Shown here: one piece after another, positions 24,301-35,304 of the stretch
Layout: each line of letters opens with the position of its first letter
Position numbering within the stretch: position 1 is the first letter of the stretch
Source of the DNA: Peribolospora baueri
Lineage: Eukaryota > Basidiomycota > Peribolosporomycetes > Peribolosporales > Peribolosporaceae
DNA: 64,000 nucleotides
Reading direction: 5' to 3'
Assembly (NCBI GenBank): GCA_029717555.1
Contig: JAMDHS010000049.1
Coordinates: forward strand, 100,270-164,269
Made by a program: the position numbers and the translations under genes
The notes under the pieces: generated by a model
The model's database searches: none
What the model was told of the DNA's origin: nothing
What the model saw: only the letters and a program-made list of their open reading frames with translations

Positions 24301-27300
24301 CGGCTGCCCGCGGTTGGCGCGAAGCTTTCCTCGTCGTCGAGGCCTCTTGGCAACTCCGACGCGGAGGCGCGGGTCGTGAAAGATGCGATTCGAAAGCCTG
24401 TCGACATAGCGATCAGACCTCTGCAGCACCCGCTCCCTCGCGTGTCCGCACTCCTCCAGGAATCTGCCCACCACGCAGGCTAACCTGGAGGGCACTACGA
24501 CGCGGTCGAGGCCCGTGTCGAGCGGGGGAGGCATCAGCTTGTTAGAGGATGAGCTTTGAGTGTAGTCAATGAAGACACCATCGACTTGAATGGCCAAGTA
24601 GTCCTCAATGCAGTGAACGAGGGGATCGAGAAGCAACGCGGCCATGCGCTCGACGTCTTCAGCAGCGGCATTATACCGGGTGAGTTGCACGAGCAGGGCG
24701 ACCCTCTTGTGGACGACCTTGAAGAGCATCGTCCCGACACGTTCGTACTCGTCGTCTCCATAGTCCGGCTCTATGCATGCAAGCCTGGTCTCGGCAACGA
24801 AGATCTTGATGGCCTCATGAGACGAGCGCAGCTCCTCCTCTAGCTCCGCCAAATCCGCTTTTCCGTTGCGTTGCATGGTATACAAACTCTTCCTTCCGCC
24901 CACTAGCGCGTCTGACAAAGCCAAACTTAGCGACGGGATGACGTGATATCTGGCGACCGACCCATAGACCGTCCGGCGCGCCTGGACGTCCTTTCTGATT
25001 CGCTCGAGGCACCACCGCAGCGTGTTGAGGAAGAGCTGAGGGTTTCCAGCCGCAACGTTCGCGGCCAAGAGGAGGACGACATGGACGTTGAGCTGCCTCA
25101 GCGACGCTGTCTTTGAGCGGGTCGCATCACGCTTATAGTTGGCGATCGCTGCCACCGTGGAGCTTTGGCTTTGATTTTGGGTTTGGCCTTGGCCGATCCG
25201 AGGTGCGCCCTCCCACCAAGCGCGCACAATAGCCTCATTCACCCGGCCCACGCGCTGGCGAACCTCAGCTTTCGAAAGGCCTCCTTCGCTTTCCCACGCC
25301 TTACAGTCGTCATAGGCAAAACAGCCTGCATAAGACATGCCACCCGTTTTGGGTAACACCTTCGACGCGAACCCAACCTCGGGCCACGAGACGGGGCAGA
25401 GGCCGTGACCTGAGACGATCGAGGGCGACGCAATGAGCGCGGAGAGAAGAGCGTGGGCCTGGGAGGAGAGGAGCATCGTGAGAAGGAGCGGGTGGAGGCC
25501 CCTGGTGCGACCGAGAGATAACGGCAGACCGGAGAGCATCTCCCTCCCTTGTGCGAGCCGAGCGTCGGAACCTACACCAAGGGCCGAGGAGGCCTCGGAG
25601 CGCACCTCGTCCGATGTGCTAAGATCCACTGATGAAACGAGCACGCCCGGCTCGCGGTCTTTCCCTTCTCTTCTCCTCGCCTCAGCGCCGTCGGCATCAA
25701 GAAGCAACCTGATAAGCTCCCACCTCCACTCCCTCGGCACCGTCCAACACACGCCCAGGAGCGGGAATCGTTCCTCACTGCATTCCCATATGTCATCCAC
25801 CTGTGTGTGGGTTGAGCCCCGCTGGTCGTCCGTGGAGAGGTCGAGCTCGTCGGCGGCGATGTTGGAAGCAAACCATCGGAGAATGGCCCGGGCGTCGGCG
25901 GCAAGGGCTTCGAAGCGCTGATGAAGGCTTTGCGCGGAGGCAGAGGAGGGCTGCGGGGCGACTTGGCTCGACTTGCTCGCCCTCTCCATCGATTTGAGAG
26001 CAACCTTGGCCTTGGCCCAAACGGTCACCGCAGTCAGCAATGCCCTATGTACGAAATACCAGCTCCACCCGTGTTCCGTCGTGCTACTAGACGCCTCGTC
26101 GAGAGAGGCTACCGAAGCGGAGACAAAAGAGACCAGGCGGATGGTCGTCTCGAGGTCGGAGAGCGTGTGAGAACTCGCGTCCAACGAGGGCGCGGAGGTC
26201 GACCATTCCGGAATCTGCTCGAGCGCGCGCCTCCCTCTTCTCCTTCTCTTCTCCTTACTACCCCTCTTGACTCCAGTGAAGAACACCTCGTCGGCAAGAC
26301 GAAAGAGGTGGCAGACTCGTGCAACGGGCGTGGAGAGGCCAAGGGGATCGTCCAACGGTCGGCGATCGCGCTCGTCTTCAAAGACGTCTTCATCGTCGTC
26401 GGTGACGGACCCTTGCGCCAGAGCTTGAAGTTGATGCCGGTCAGCCTCGGTTCGTCGCACGACGAAGCTTACATAAGCATTGATGAGGGCAATAGCGAAC
26501 CGTCGCGGAAAGGATAGTCCTGCTGGCGTCGTTTCCTTCGTACTGTCGGTATCGTGGTCCCCGCACCGAGCCCACACTGGCAGGAAGGCGTCCAACGTGC
26601 TCCCGCCGACCCGTGCAGCATTGGAGAGAACATCGAGATCGAGAAGGCTCGTGATGAGCGTGTTCACCGTCTCCACCCTGAGCGAGGTGAGCCCGGCAGC
26701 CCCGCTCTTCGACAGCCTCTGGCCGTCGCCTCTCGCTCTGTCGCTTCCGGGATCGACAAACTGACGAAGGACGAGGTCAGCTGCGAACCAAGGATGGTTG
26801 CGAGCAATGCAGGCCCATGTTCTGGGCGACAAGTGTTGCCTGACATGACGATTAGATAGGAGGCGCTCCAGGAAGGGAGGCGAGAGGGCGGGGAAGAGAC
26901 GCTGGAGAAGGGAGAGGTCGGCGCGGTCGGAGAGTGGAGGGGGCAATGTTGTGAACTTGTCGTGCTGAGCTCCCTCTTGAGTTGAACCGCCTGGAGCGGG
27001 GCGCAGGAGGTGAGAGAGGACCTCCTCCAAAGCGGCGGTCCTTGGATCGTGAGAAGAGGACTGTGTGAGAGGCGTGATCGATAGGCCATGGTACTCCTCG
27101 CCGAGGCCGCGAACGAGAGCGTCGAGCGTCTCCCAACTGAGCGAGTCCATAAGCCGCAACAGACCTAGGGGGCCACCTACGCGGCCAAGGAGGATTCGGT
27201 AGGGCACGCCTCCGTTTGCGGCTTTCCCGCCGATCGGCTTATCGCTATGCCAGAGTTTGGAAAAGAGCACTGCCGCCGCTTTCCTAATCGCGCGCGAGGC

Positions 27301-27624
27301 GGCTAGAGAAGGATGAGAGAGAGCGTGCAGCGCCCATTCCGGGCTGGAAGAGGCGCGGAGGAGGGTTACGTAGTCGTCCGGGTGGAGGGCGTTCTCCTCT
27401 CCAGGAGGCAAGGAGGACCTGTCGGGGACGAGGAGAAGGGCGTCAAGGTGTTGGACGAGGGGAGAGGATGGGCCGAGGGAGGCTGGATCGGGGAGGTGCG
27501 TGCGGAGGGCGCGAATCAGATGTGCGCGGGCGCGGTTTGGGGCCAAGGAAGAAAGAAGGGCTGGCGAGAGCGCTTGAAGGAGCGCGGAGGGCACCTGGTG
27601 GCCATCATTGCCGTCGGTCGCCAT
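21394..27624 (-). CDS. Very large helical-repeat protein, unrecognised (about 2,044 aa)
   Basis: One exon (27624-21982) encodes about 1,881 codons without interruption; a single intron leads to a final exon (21885-21394) ending STLWEEGP. I chose the ATG at 27622-27624 (MATDGNDGHQVPSAL), because the in-frame extension upstream has only a TTG. Composition is rich in Leu, Ala, Arg, Ser and Glu with many amphipathic helices, as in HEAT/ARM superhelical scaffolds. Landmarks are LVHCIEDYLAIQVDGVFIDY, a basic patch RPRRRGKLRANRGQP, RLWLLDSLSCADTSDL, and ILPCLGPVVTLDEVVRLTV. I see no catalytic motif, membrane span or signal peptide. Length and style resemble ribosome-biogenesis or tRNA-modification scaffolds such as Urb1 or THADA-like proteins, but this is a guess. 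Confidence 0.85.
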
Positions 27625-28069
27625 GTCGTTTCTTGGTCGGGAGGACGTCGTCACGTCGTGGTTCTTTACCAGTATGTGTTCTCGGTGTATTTCGCACGTC
27701 GAACTTTGTCGGTCGTCGTGGTTGTTGGCCAAGTCGGACTCGAGTCGTTCGAGTGTCTTGCCTGAGTCAAGTCAGCCCGTTTGCTCGAACTGCGGAATGA
27801 GCGGCTAATATTATTGTACGTAATTATACAAGGTAGGCATGACTGGATCACGACTTGTCCCCATAGCCCTACACTTTCACATAGCCACCTCGCTGGCGCC
27901 CATTGCGCCTCTTGCCGGCGGCCGGCATCTACGTGTACGTGCACGTGACAGAGGCGCACGGGCCCAGGGACTGGATGTCGATCACCTCCAGGTGCCGATC
28001 CACGTACACGACACGCTCCTACCGCTCCTCGAAAGGAGAGGCCAGACAAGGTCGTATTCGCCCGTCACC
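27625..28069. promoter_or_regulatory. Divergent promoter region, giant gene / aprataxin
   Basis: 445 bp between two divergent starts. It contains a short AT-rich patch (27806-27835, including ATTATTGTACGTAATTATAC) that stands out from the GC-rich surroundings. It is a plausible core promoter, but no specific factor site was recognised. Confidence 0.4.
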
Positions 28070-29622
28070 ATGTCCCAGCCGTCATGGAGGAGCGCTCTCA
28101 GACAGTATGCCAAAAACCCACGGCCGGTGAGTGCGGAGGAGGGGGAGGAGGACGACGACGACGACGACGACGACGGTGGCACTCAGACCCGAATGTTCCG
28201 CCACCCTGCACCGCTCTCACTCTCAGCAGACCTCCCTGCCTCCTGGGGTCTATTTTTCTTCGGACGACTACACTGTGAGTGTGCGGGTGCGGGAGAATAA
28301 GCGAGTTAGTCGGTTGTGCGGTAGCAGACCGGCGAAGGATAACGCAACTCACGTACACGTCGTCTACCTGTGCACTCCTCTCCGTCCCCGGCCCCCGCCC
28401 TTGTCTTCCTGACACACAGATGACCATTGCGGATGGCTACCCAAAAGCACAATTTCACTACCTCGTCCTCCCTCGTCTCCCCTTTCTTCTCCCCGCATCC
28501 TCCTCCCGTACTCTGCATTCTCCGCCGTCGCTCTCTACCGCGGGCGGCAAGCTCACGTTTGGCGCCGTCGCCAACGCCTCTCGCACCCTGCCCGCATCAC
28601 ACCTCTCCTCCCTTTCCTCCCTCCTCTCCAGTACCTACGCCGGGGATGTACTCGACAAGCTCCATGCTGCAGCGAAGGAAACGGAGAGGAGGTTGAAGGG
28701 AAAGATGAGGGAGCGCTTCGGCGGTCGGACGTGGGCCGTCGAGTTGGGCTTCCACGCCGTGCCGAGCATGGACCATGTGCATCTGCACGTGAGCCGTCGG
28801 ACGAAGACACTCCCTGAACGACCGTATGTGGTGGGGAACCGAGCGCGCTCATCGAAGGCTTCCTTAATTCGTCCCTCTCCCTCCTATGCTCAGGTCATCT
28901 CCTCCGACCTCGTCTCCCCTTGCCTAAAAAACAAGAAGCACTACAACTCCTTTCGCCCCGACGGCGGATTCTGGATCCCTCTTGAAGACGTGATGAGATG
29001 GGTGGCCGAAGGGAGCAAGGCGGTAGGTCTCCGCACGCATTCAGCGTCGCTTTTCAAAGCAACCCCGTCTTTTCTTCGCTTCATCATCCCGGATCCCTCT
29101 CTCAACTGCTTTCCTTTCTCCTTCACCCAAAAGCTGCCCCACCCTCCGACATATTACAACGATCTTCTAAAGCAACCCTTGGTTTGCTTTCGAAAGCCCC
29201 CATCGCCAGCGCGGTGCGCGTGCGGAGGGAAAGCCGAGTTTTCGTCGATGCCGAAGCTGAAGAAACACTTGGAAGAGGGGTGGAGGGCGGAGTTGAGCGG
29301 TCGGGATGCGGTGGCGGTGACCGAGAGCGGCGTCAGTAGTTTGGCGCACGACGTCTCCCTCTCCACGGCACGGACGTCGACGACGGGACCGGTGGCGGCG
29401 CCATCCAAACGGAACGGCTCGGAGAGCGACGAGGATGATGATGAAGATGGCACTGGCGACGCGGCGGGAAGGACTAGGAGGGGGAAGAGGACGAAGAGGA
29501 CGAAATCCGAGCGCGCCGACGATCCAACGCAGGCCTCGATCGGGGGCCCGTCGAGGCGACTTGAACCTCGACCCGGGGCGCAAGGGGCGGAGGACAGGGA
29601 GAGCGAGACGGAGGAAGAGTGA
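28070..29622 (+). CDS. HNT3: Aprataxin-like DNA-end repair protein (HIT domain plus C2HE zinc finger)
   Basis: Removes 5'-AMP from abortive DNA ligation ends. Exons 28070-28126, 28230-28274, 28420-28788, 28894-29022 and 29134-29622 splice to 1,089 nt (362 aa), with all junctions in phase. The HIT domain shows HYLVLPR near residue 48 and the histidine triad MDHVHLHV, which is completed across the exon 3-4 junction. It is followed by KNKKHYNSF, typical of aprataxin, and a zinc finger with RCACGGKAEFSSMPKLKKHLEE. The tail after about residue 270 is disordered, with an acidic SDEDDDEDGTGD run followed by a basic RTRRGKRTKRTKSER cluster that may serve nuclear localisation. The start ATG opens MSQPSWRSALRQYA. 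Confidence 0.92.
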
Positions 29623-30466
29623 AAGGATCCACCCCGTCAAGTCGTCCTTCAGTCGAGTCCGAGTGCAAGAAAATAATAATCAAAAAAGCGTTGCTCGTCG
29701 CGAAAGCCATTTCCTTACTGGGGGGCGGACGAAAAGCGGGGGACGAACATGATGGTCGAACGGGGAGGAAGCGAGCCCACTCTGAGCGAAGTCGAATCCG
29801 AGCATATTGTATCTCGGAATAACCATTGAAGTCCAACAGTTCGTATGGTTTCTTTTCGGCAGCGTCCAAAGAAGACGTCATGTATTTTCCCGACCTCTTC
29901 TCTTGAAAACAAAACGGCCCGAAAGTCATCGACGATGAATGGAACATATCGTCCGGACGCCATCTAGGGCGTGAGCCCGAATGACGCGGTCTTTCTTCGA
30001 TACTACCTCTCTTTTTTTTCAAATTCATAGGATATACTCATCGTACTACTCATGTGAGAAACGAGAAAGAGTTTGGAATTCCAAACGTGTGGGAAGAGAA
30101 GTCTTCGGCCAAAAACCGACGTCTGTTTGATGAAATGACGATGACATCCTCCTTCTGGTTCAAGAGGATAAATATCTATCAAACAGAGAAAGACCTGAGG
30201 CGCAAGTAGATCGCGGAAGCCATCGGTGCGTTCCAAGCGAACAATGATCGGAGACTTCCCTCTGCGGGGGGCCGGGCCGCTGCCAATAGCCAGCATATTG
30301 GCAGCAGGGTCGAGGTGGCGCTAAGCCGCAAGAGACGGCCGTCGAGGTCCAAGGGATTGCCAAGGTGCCAGGCGGCGCGCCACCGCTCGTGTGCACATCG
30401 CACGTACGCTGGAGTGCCAAAAGCCATCGGGTGGAGGGCCCATGCCGTCTGCGTCGACGGCTGAGG
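29623..30466. other. Intergenic region downstream of aprataxin
   Basis: About 840 bp between two converging genes. The part from 29640 to 30180 is AT-richer than its surroundings and has no supportable exon. Minus-strand frames here lack motifs. No RNA gene was recognised. Confidence 0.45.
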
Positions 30467-30958
30467 TCATGTCGTCGTCCCCTGCCTGCGCGTTCGCCCC
30501 TGGGCGAGCGGTTGCAGTTGTTGTTGTTGTTGTTGTTGTTGCTGTCGTCGTTGCTGTTGTCGCCGTCGGTGGTGATCAGCCAGGTCGTCGCGCTCGACGC
30601 GGGCTTTGCGGATGCAGTGGCGGACGTAGAAGGCGAGCGTCTAGACGAGCGCGTGGGGTGGCGATGGGAGATGGTGGGGAAGAAATAGGCGGGGAAGAGG
30701 TAGATGCGGGACGGGCGGGTTGAGGAGCGGAAAGAAGGGGAGCGGAAGAAAAGCGAGCGTTTGCGCATGGCCAAACCGACGGACTGGACTGCCGCACTCG
30801 AGCGAGAAGGACGGCGAGAAAAGGACGGAGGAGGGCTGCTCACTCACCACGGCCATAGAGAAGGCGGCGGCGGGGGCTAACCAGCCTCGGCGGCGGTGCC
30901 TTGGGGCGGAGAAGTTGCGAAAGAGGCGAGTTGGGCCGTTGACGTCGTCGTTCTTCAT
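30467..30958 (-). CDS. Small spliced membrane protein candidate with Gln-rich tail (94 aa)
   Basis: Two exons, 30958-30848 (37 codons) and 30640-30467 (57 codons plus stop), join in phase 0 across a GTGAGT donor and a CTAG acceptor preceded by a long pyrimidine tract. The product begins MKNDDVNGPTRLFRNFSAPR. It has a single hydrophobic span, WLAPAAAFSMAVTLAFYV, that is completed only by splicing, then a basic segment RHCIRKARVERDDL and a QQQ tract. A basic N-terminus, one span and a basic C-side suggest a mitochondrial or ER single-pass protein. The frame has an upstream ATG at 31033 that could add 25 residues. I recognise no family. Support is the splice logic and the clean membrane span. 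Confidence 0.45.
30520..30545 (-). repeat. CAA trinucleotide run (Gln tract if translated)
   Basis: About eight to nine CAA units on the minus strand. In the proposed small gene they give polyglutamine. Other frames would give poly-Asn or poly-Thr. Confidence 0.75.
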
Positions 30959-32405
30959 CGAGGAGCCAAGCAAGATCGGGCGGGGAGGGATCGTTGCTAT
31001 CTTATCTGGAACAGCATGGAGAGACGACACCACGGCGCACTGTAATGCATGTAAAGTATGTACAATATGCGCTTTACCGCGACATCGCAGTACACGCCGG
31101 CGGCTCTCTTCCCCAGCTTCGGCCTTTTCTCGGGCCGGGAAAAAATAACAGTCGGGCTCTAGTCAAGGTAGACGCGGGGTTAAGGAGGGAGCGCTAGCGG
31201 CGATTAAGGTTCAGTCAATGCTTGTTGTCATCCTCTCTCGTCTCTGCTTTCGCTCCCGACGCGGACGCGGACAACCGGCGGCGCACCCGGGGTGACTGAT
31301 GATGTCACGGACGGCGACGTACATTCGCTCGCTCGACACGCGTCCGGAGGGGCGCAGAGTGGGTAGGAAAACACGCTTCTTCCTCTCGAGGTGGTGAACT
31401 GGAAGAATTGAATTCGTGCCGCGGCAGACGCCGTCCATGCACCGTCCATCCGTTCGTCCGTTGTGACGACGTGTAACCGCCGTGGTCAGGCCCATCGCAT
31501 TCGACGCCCACCGCCCACCGCCGCGAGCCGCGCGGGTGCCTCTTTCCACCCGCCCATGACGAAGCCGGCGAAGGGGAGGGTCGAGTGCGCGTGGGCCTGA
31601 ACCGTCTATACACGTACGTACCTACGAATGGCGCACCAGTCGGCGGTCCCTTCCTTCCTTCCGTTCCTTCTGCGTACCGCTCGTCGTGCATACAGTATAC
31701 TAGTGTGTGCTGCGCGTTGCCGAGCGGAAGGAAGGAAGGAGGCGTGCGAAGGGAGTGATGGTATGCAAGCACCGAGTCGAATATCTCGGCCGCATGTGTG
31801 CTCGCGACAGTCGGAAGCCCTCCTCCATCGTCCAGCCGGCTCGGCTCATCTCCGATCCTGCTGGCCGCCCCCTGCGCGCCTTTATTTACGGTCCGCGCCC
31901 GATGGGTTGGGGTCGGGCGACGCCATGCCGGCCGGCGCCCAGCCGCCCCACGGTTAGGGCCGTCGGACGACAAACAAGACGGCGCGCGGCGAGCCGAAAG
32001 AAAAGAAAAATAAATAAATAGGCGACTAACCGAACCGAACCGAACCGAGCCCAGCCGAGCCGAGCCGCATTTTCGCATCTGCGTCCCTGGTCTGCAGAGT
32101 CTGGTCCGCCAAACCGATCAAGTAGTGTATGCACGTCCTGTGTCGTGTGTGCGCGTAGCCTCTCCTCCTTCTTCGCCTGGCTCGACGTCTCGCTATGGAG
32201 AGGCGCCGTCGGTTGTGACGGGACGGCACGGACAGCGGTGCGCGGTGCGCGGCCGCGGTCTGTCTGTTGACCTGCACGTCGTAAAGTACGGTACGTAGGC
32301 GCACGTCACGCGGCACATGACCCATATGGACCGTACCGTACATCACATGCAACTAGATGGTGGGCGCGGCGGGCGGCGAGGGCGCAAGCAAGTGTTTTTT
32401 TCTTG

Positions 32406-32432
32406 GAAAGAAAGAAAGAAAGAAAGAAAGAA
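32406..32432. repeat. AAAG microsatellite
   Basis: About six to seven AAAG units. The complement of this motif recurs at 33325-33365 and 34165-34207. Confidence 0.8.
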
Positions 32433-33324
32433 ATTAAAAAAAATGGCTCGCTTCCTGGGTTGATAACGGCTTGCGTGCGTGCGGGCGTCGGACGCGCAAC
32501 AAGTCGTTGCCGGTCGGCGCTGGCCGTCGTAACACTCCGCTTGGCTTCGGTCGAGCGAGGGCAAGCACGGCCCGCGCGCACTGTATGAACGACGGCTGGC
32601 GTCGGCACATGTGCGCATCTCCTCCTTCCTCCCTTCCTTTCTTCCATCGGCGATCCCAGTAGAGTGGTCAAAGAAAGAAAGAAAAAAAAAAAAAAAGGAG
32701 CCCGAATGCATCCGGCGCGTGTTGCCGTAGGGCGAAGGCGAAGGAGAAGGAGAAGGCGAGCGGAGCGGGACTGGACTGGCCATGTAGCCAGTCAGCGTGG
32801 GTTTTGCGGAATTGCATCCTTCCATCCGACGACGCTGGACGTCCCGGTGGTGGTTCGATGAGGTTGTGGAGGGCCGTAGGAGGCCGGGCTGCCTTTTCTG
32901 TGCTGTACCGACGGACCGACGCGCTATGTGTGCCTGTGTGTGTGCCTGTGTTTGTGTCTTGTCTGTCTGTCTGTGTCCGTCTGTCTGTGTCCGCCGTCAC
33001 GCTCCCTCCCTCTCGCGCGCGCGCGCGCGGCGGAGAGTTGCTATCGGCGGGTCGGCACGAGACATGGAGCGTTGGTGGGGAGGGAGGCGCGCGTCAGAGA
33101 AGAGAAGAGAGGAGGGGTGATCCGTCAGTCGAATGGAAAGAAAAAGGCAAGGGAGGCGACGTTGGGTTGGGTGTTGGGAACGACAGGGGCGCATGAGAAA
33201 ACATGACCGGTATAGAGACGTGGGACGGGCGACGAGCGGCGCGGGCTGGATAAGCGGTCCGGAGGAGCGAAGGAAAGGGAAGGAAGGGAACGAGATGCGA
33301 CGGTGGGCGTGCTTGCTTGCCGTC

Positions 33325-33327
33325 TTT

Positions 33328-33363
<36 letters not shown>

Positions 33364-33365
33364 TC
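33325..33365. repeat. TTTC microsatellite
   Basis: About ten TTTC units, followed by two GTTC variants. Confidence 0.85.
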
Positions 33366-34164
33366 GTTCGTTCAACCGTCTTCCCACCCCCTTCCTTCTT
33401 CCTTCCATCCAACGCAGTGGAAAGAAGAAAACAAAACAATCGAAAGGATTTGTTTGGGCGAACGAGCGACGACGGCGGAGCAGCGACGACGACGATGATG
33501 ATGATGACCTAAGGAAGGCCCGCTCCGATACGCCGCTCCTTTCTTCCTTCTCTTTCTTCCAGCACTCGTCGTTGTCGCCGTCGCCGTCGCCGTTCGTTTA
33601 CTCGTCCGACGACGACCCACTACTCGTCTTCGTCTCCGTCTCCGTCTCCGTCTCCTTCCTTCTCCCCGTTCCCTCCCTCCCTCTCCTCGTCCTCCTCACC
33701 CCCCACTCACCCGCCCGCCCCTTCCCGCCCTCCTTACAAACCTTGCCCGTCGCTCCCCCTCTCCTCGTCTCATCACGCTTGCTTAATTGCTTGCAAGTGC
33801 ATTTCTTAGTCCCCTTCTCCGGCCCCATCCCCATCGCCCTCCCCGCCGGCCCGCCTACCCGCCTGCCCGCCTCGGACGGCCCGACTTTGATTTCTTCTTC
33901 TTCTTTCTCCTTCCTTCCTTCCCTCTTTCTTCTCTTCCCGCCCGCGCTCCATCTCCCTCCCTCCTCCTCCGTCCTGTCCCCCGCCCGCTCTCCCACTCCC
34001 TCCACTCTTCCTCCCCTAACCCTTCCTTACCGCCGCCTACACCACGCCCTCTCTATCCGAACCGCGCCTCCTCCTCACGCAAGCCAACTTTTGTCAGCCA
34101 GCTAGCCCGCCAGCCGAGGTGAGTGGGTGAGAGAGTGAGCGGGCCAGCTTTTTCGGTCTCCTTC

Positions 34165-34207
<43 letters not shown>
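34165..34207. repeat. TTTC microsatellite
   Basis: About ten TTTC units in the CT-rich region upstream of the PUF gene. Confidence 0.85.
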
Positions 34208-35190
34208 CCTTCCCCTTCGTCGCGCCCGTCGCACGCCTCCTCTCTTTCTCTTCTTAACCTTCCAATCCACCCGCCTCTCCTGTCCGGCGAGCGCTGTGGT
34301 GTTCGACGATGGCGCCGTCGATCCGCCGACCGTCGCCTTGTTTCTTCCCCCCTTCTCCATTATTATTTTTTTCTTCTTCTTTTCCACCTACCTCCCCCCG
34401 TCGTCGCCGTCGCCGTCTCGCCCTCGTACGGTGGCCATGTCATGTCATGTCGGTCGCCGTCGCACCCAGTTCTCAGAGTGCACGGCCCCCTTCTCGTTCT
34501 CGTTCTCGTCCCCGTTCTCCTTTTCCTTTTTCTACCCCGACCTCTTTTCCTTCTCCTCCTGCTGGTTCCCTCTCCTATTCCTTTGGCCGCTGGTTACCCT
34601 TCCCTCGTCCCTCTCCAACCATCCGTCACCTGGCTACCCCGCTCCACTCCAACCTCACTTAAACTCCATTCCCGCGCCCCTTTCCGGTTTCTTCCCACTC
34701 TTCTTTCTCCGCTCCCCTCATTGTCCCTTCTCCCTCCTTCTTCCATTCCACTTTGTCACCTCTCCTTCTCACCCCTCCTCCCTTCTATCGTCTCTTTCGC
34801 TTACCCTCCCCTCTTCCCCTCACCGCAGTCTCCTTCACCGCCTTTGCGCACCCCTCAACGCGCTTCCTCCCCTCTTCCTTTCCCTCCACCCTCCTCTTCC
34901 GCTGCACCCCTCCGCTCGCCCGCCATCGCGGGTTCCACTCGTCGCGTTTGAAGGTGAGCATAAAGACGGCACCCCAAGGGTAAGGGGCGGGAAAGGCGAA
35001 GTGAATGGATGGGAACGGGAGGGAAGGCCACCGAAGAGGAAGGGAAGGAGGTGAAAGCCAAGCTGGGTGGTGACGACGGAAGAAGCGCGTTGGAAGGGAC
35101 ACGCACGCGACGAGCGACGAAGACTCTTTGCCCGGTTGACCCGTCGTCGTCGGCTGGCCTTTGATCGCTGACCATTTTCCTCCTTTATCT

Positions 35191-35285
35191 TTTTTTTTTT
35201 TTTTTTTTTTTTTTCCTTCTATCTCCCTCTCCTCTCTTTTCTTCTATCTCCCTCTCCTCTCCTTTCTTCTATCTCCCTCTCCTCC
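35191..35285 (+). repeat. Poly-T run and 25-26 nt pyrimidine tandem repeat just before the PUF start
   Basis: A run of about 24 T (35191-35214) is followed by three copies of a unit close to TTCTATCTCCCTCTCCTCTC, ending about 20 nt before the PUF ATG. A CAG lies immediately before the ATG, so the tract could also be the 3' end of a leader intron. Confidence 0.75.
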
Positions 35286-35304
35286 TCTCCCCGCCGATTT
35301 CAGC

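Larger units (their letters stand above)
30959..35304. other. 4.3 kb low-complexity intergenic region and PUF 5' leader
   Basis: No gene could be supported. Open frames are Arg/Ser/Pro/Cys-rich and carry no motif. The left half (31200-32400) is mixed GC-rich sequence with an ACCGA-type repeat at 32030-32066. The middle has AAAG and TTTC microsatellites, and the part from 33500 to 35300 is almost pure pyrimidine on the plus strand, fitting a long promoter plus 5' leader for the PUF gene. No tRNA or transposon end was recognised. Confidence 0.5.

Noticed and set aside
27625-27732. 36-codon N-terminal extension of the giant minus-strand protein
   Set aside because: Opens only with TTG; the first ATG is at 27622-27624 and gives a normal N-terminus.
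31305-32078. 257-codon minus-strand frame
   Set aside because: Arg/Ser/Pro/Gly-rich without helices or motifs, starting in an ACCGA repeat; no splice or conservation argument.
33317-35054. Long plus-strand frames of 250-260 codons, Ser/Phe/Pro/Leu-rich
   Set aside because: They are translations of the CT-rich leader tract; any frame is open because pyrimidine runs contain no stop codons.
35161-35304. In-frame upstream extension of the PUF protein
   Set aside because: The translated segment is a T24 run and a pyrimidine tandem repeat (poly-Phe/Leu/Ser); the ATG at 35305 is the natural start.
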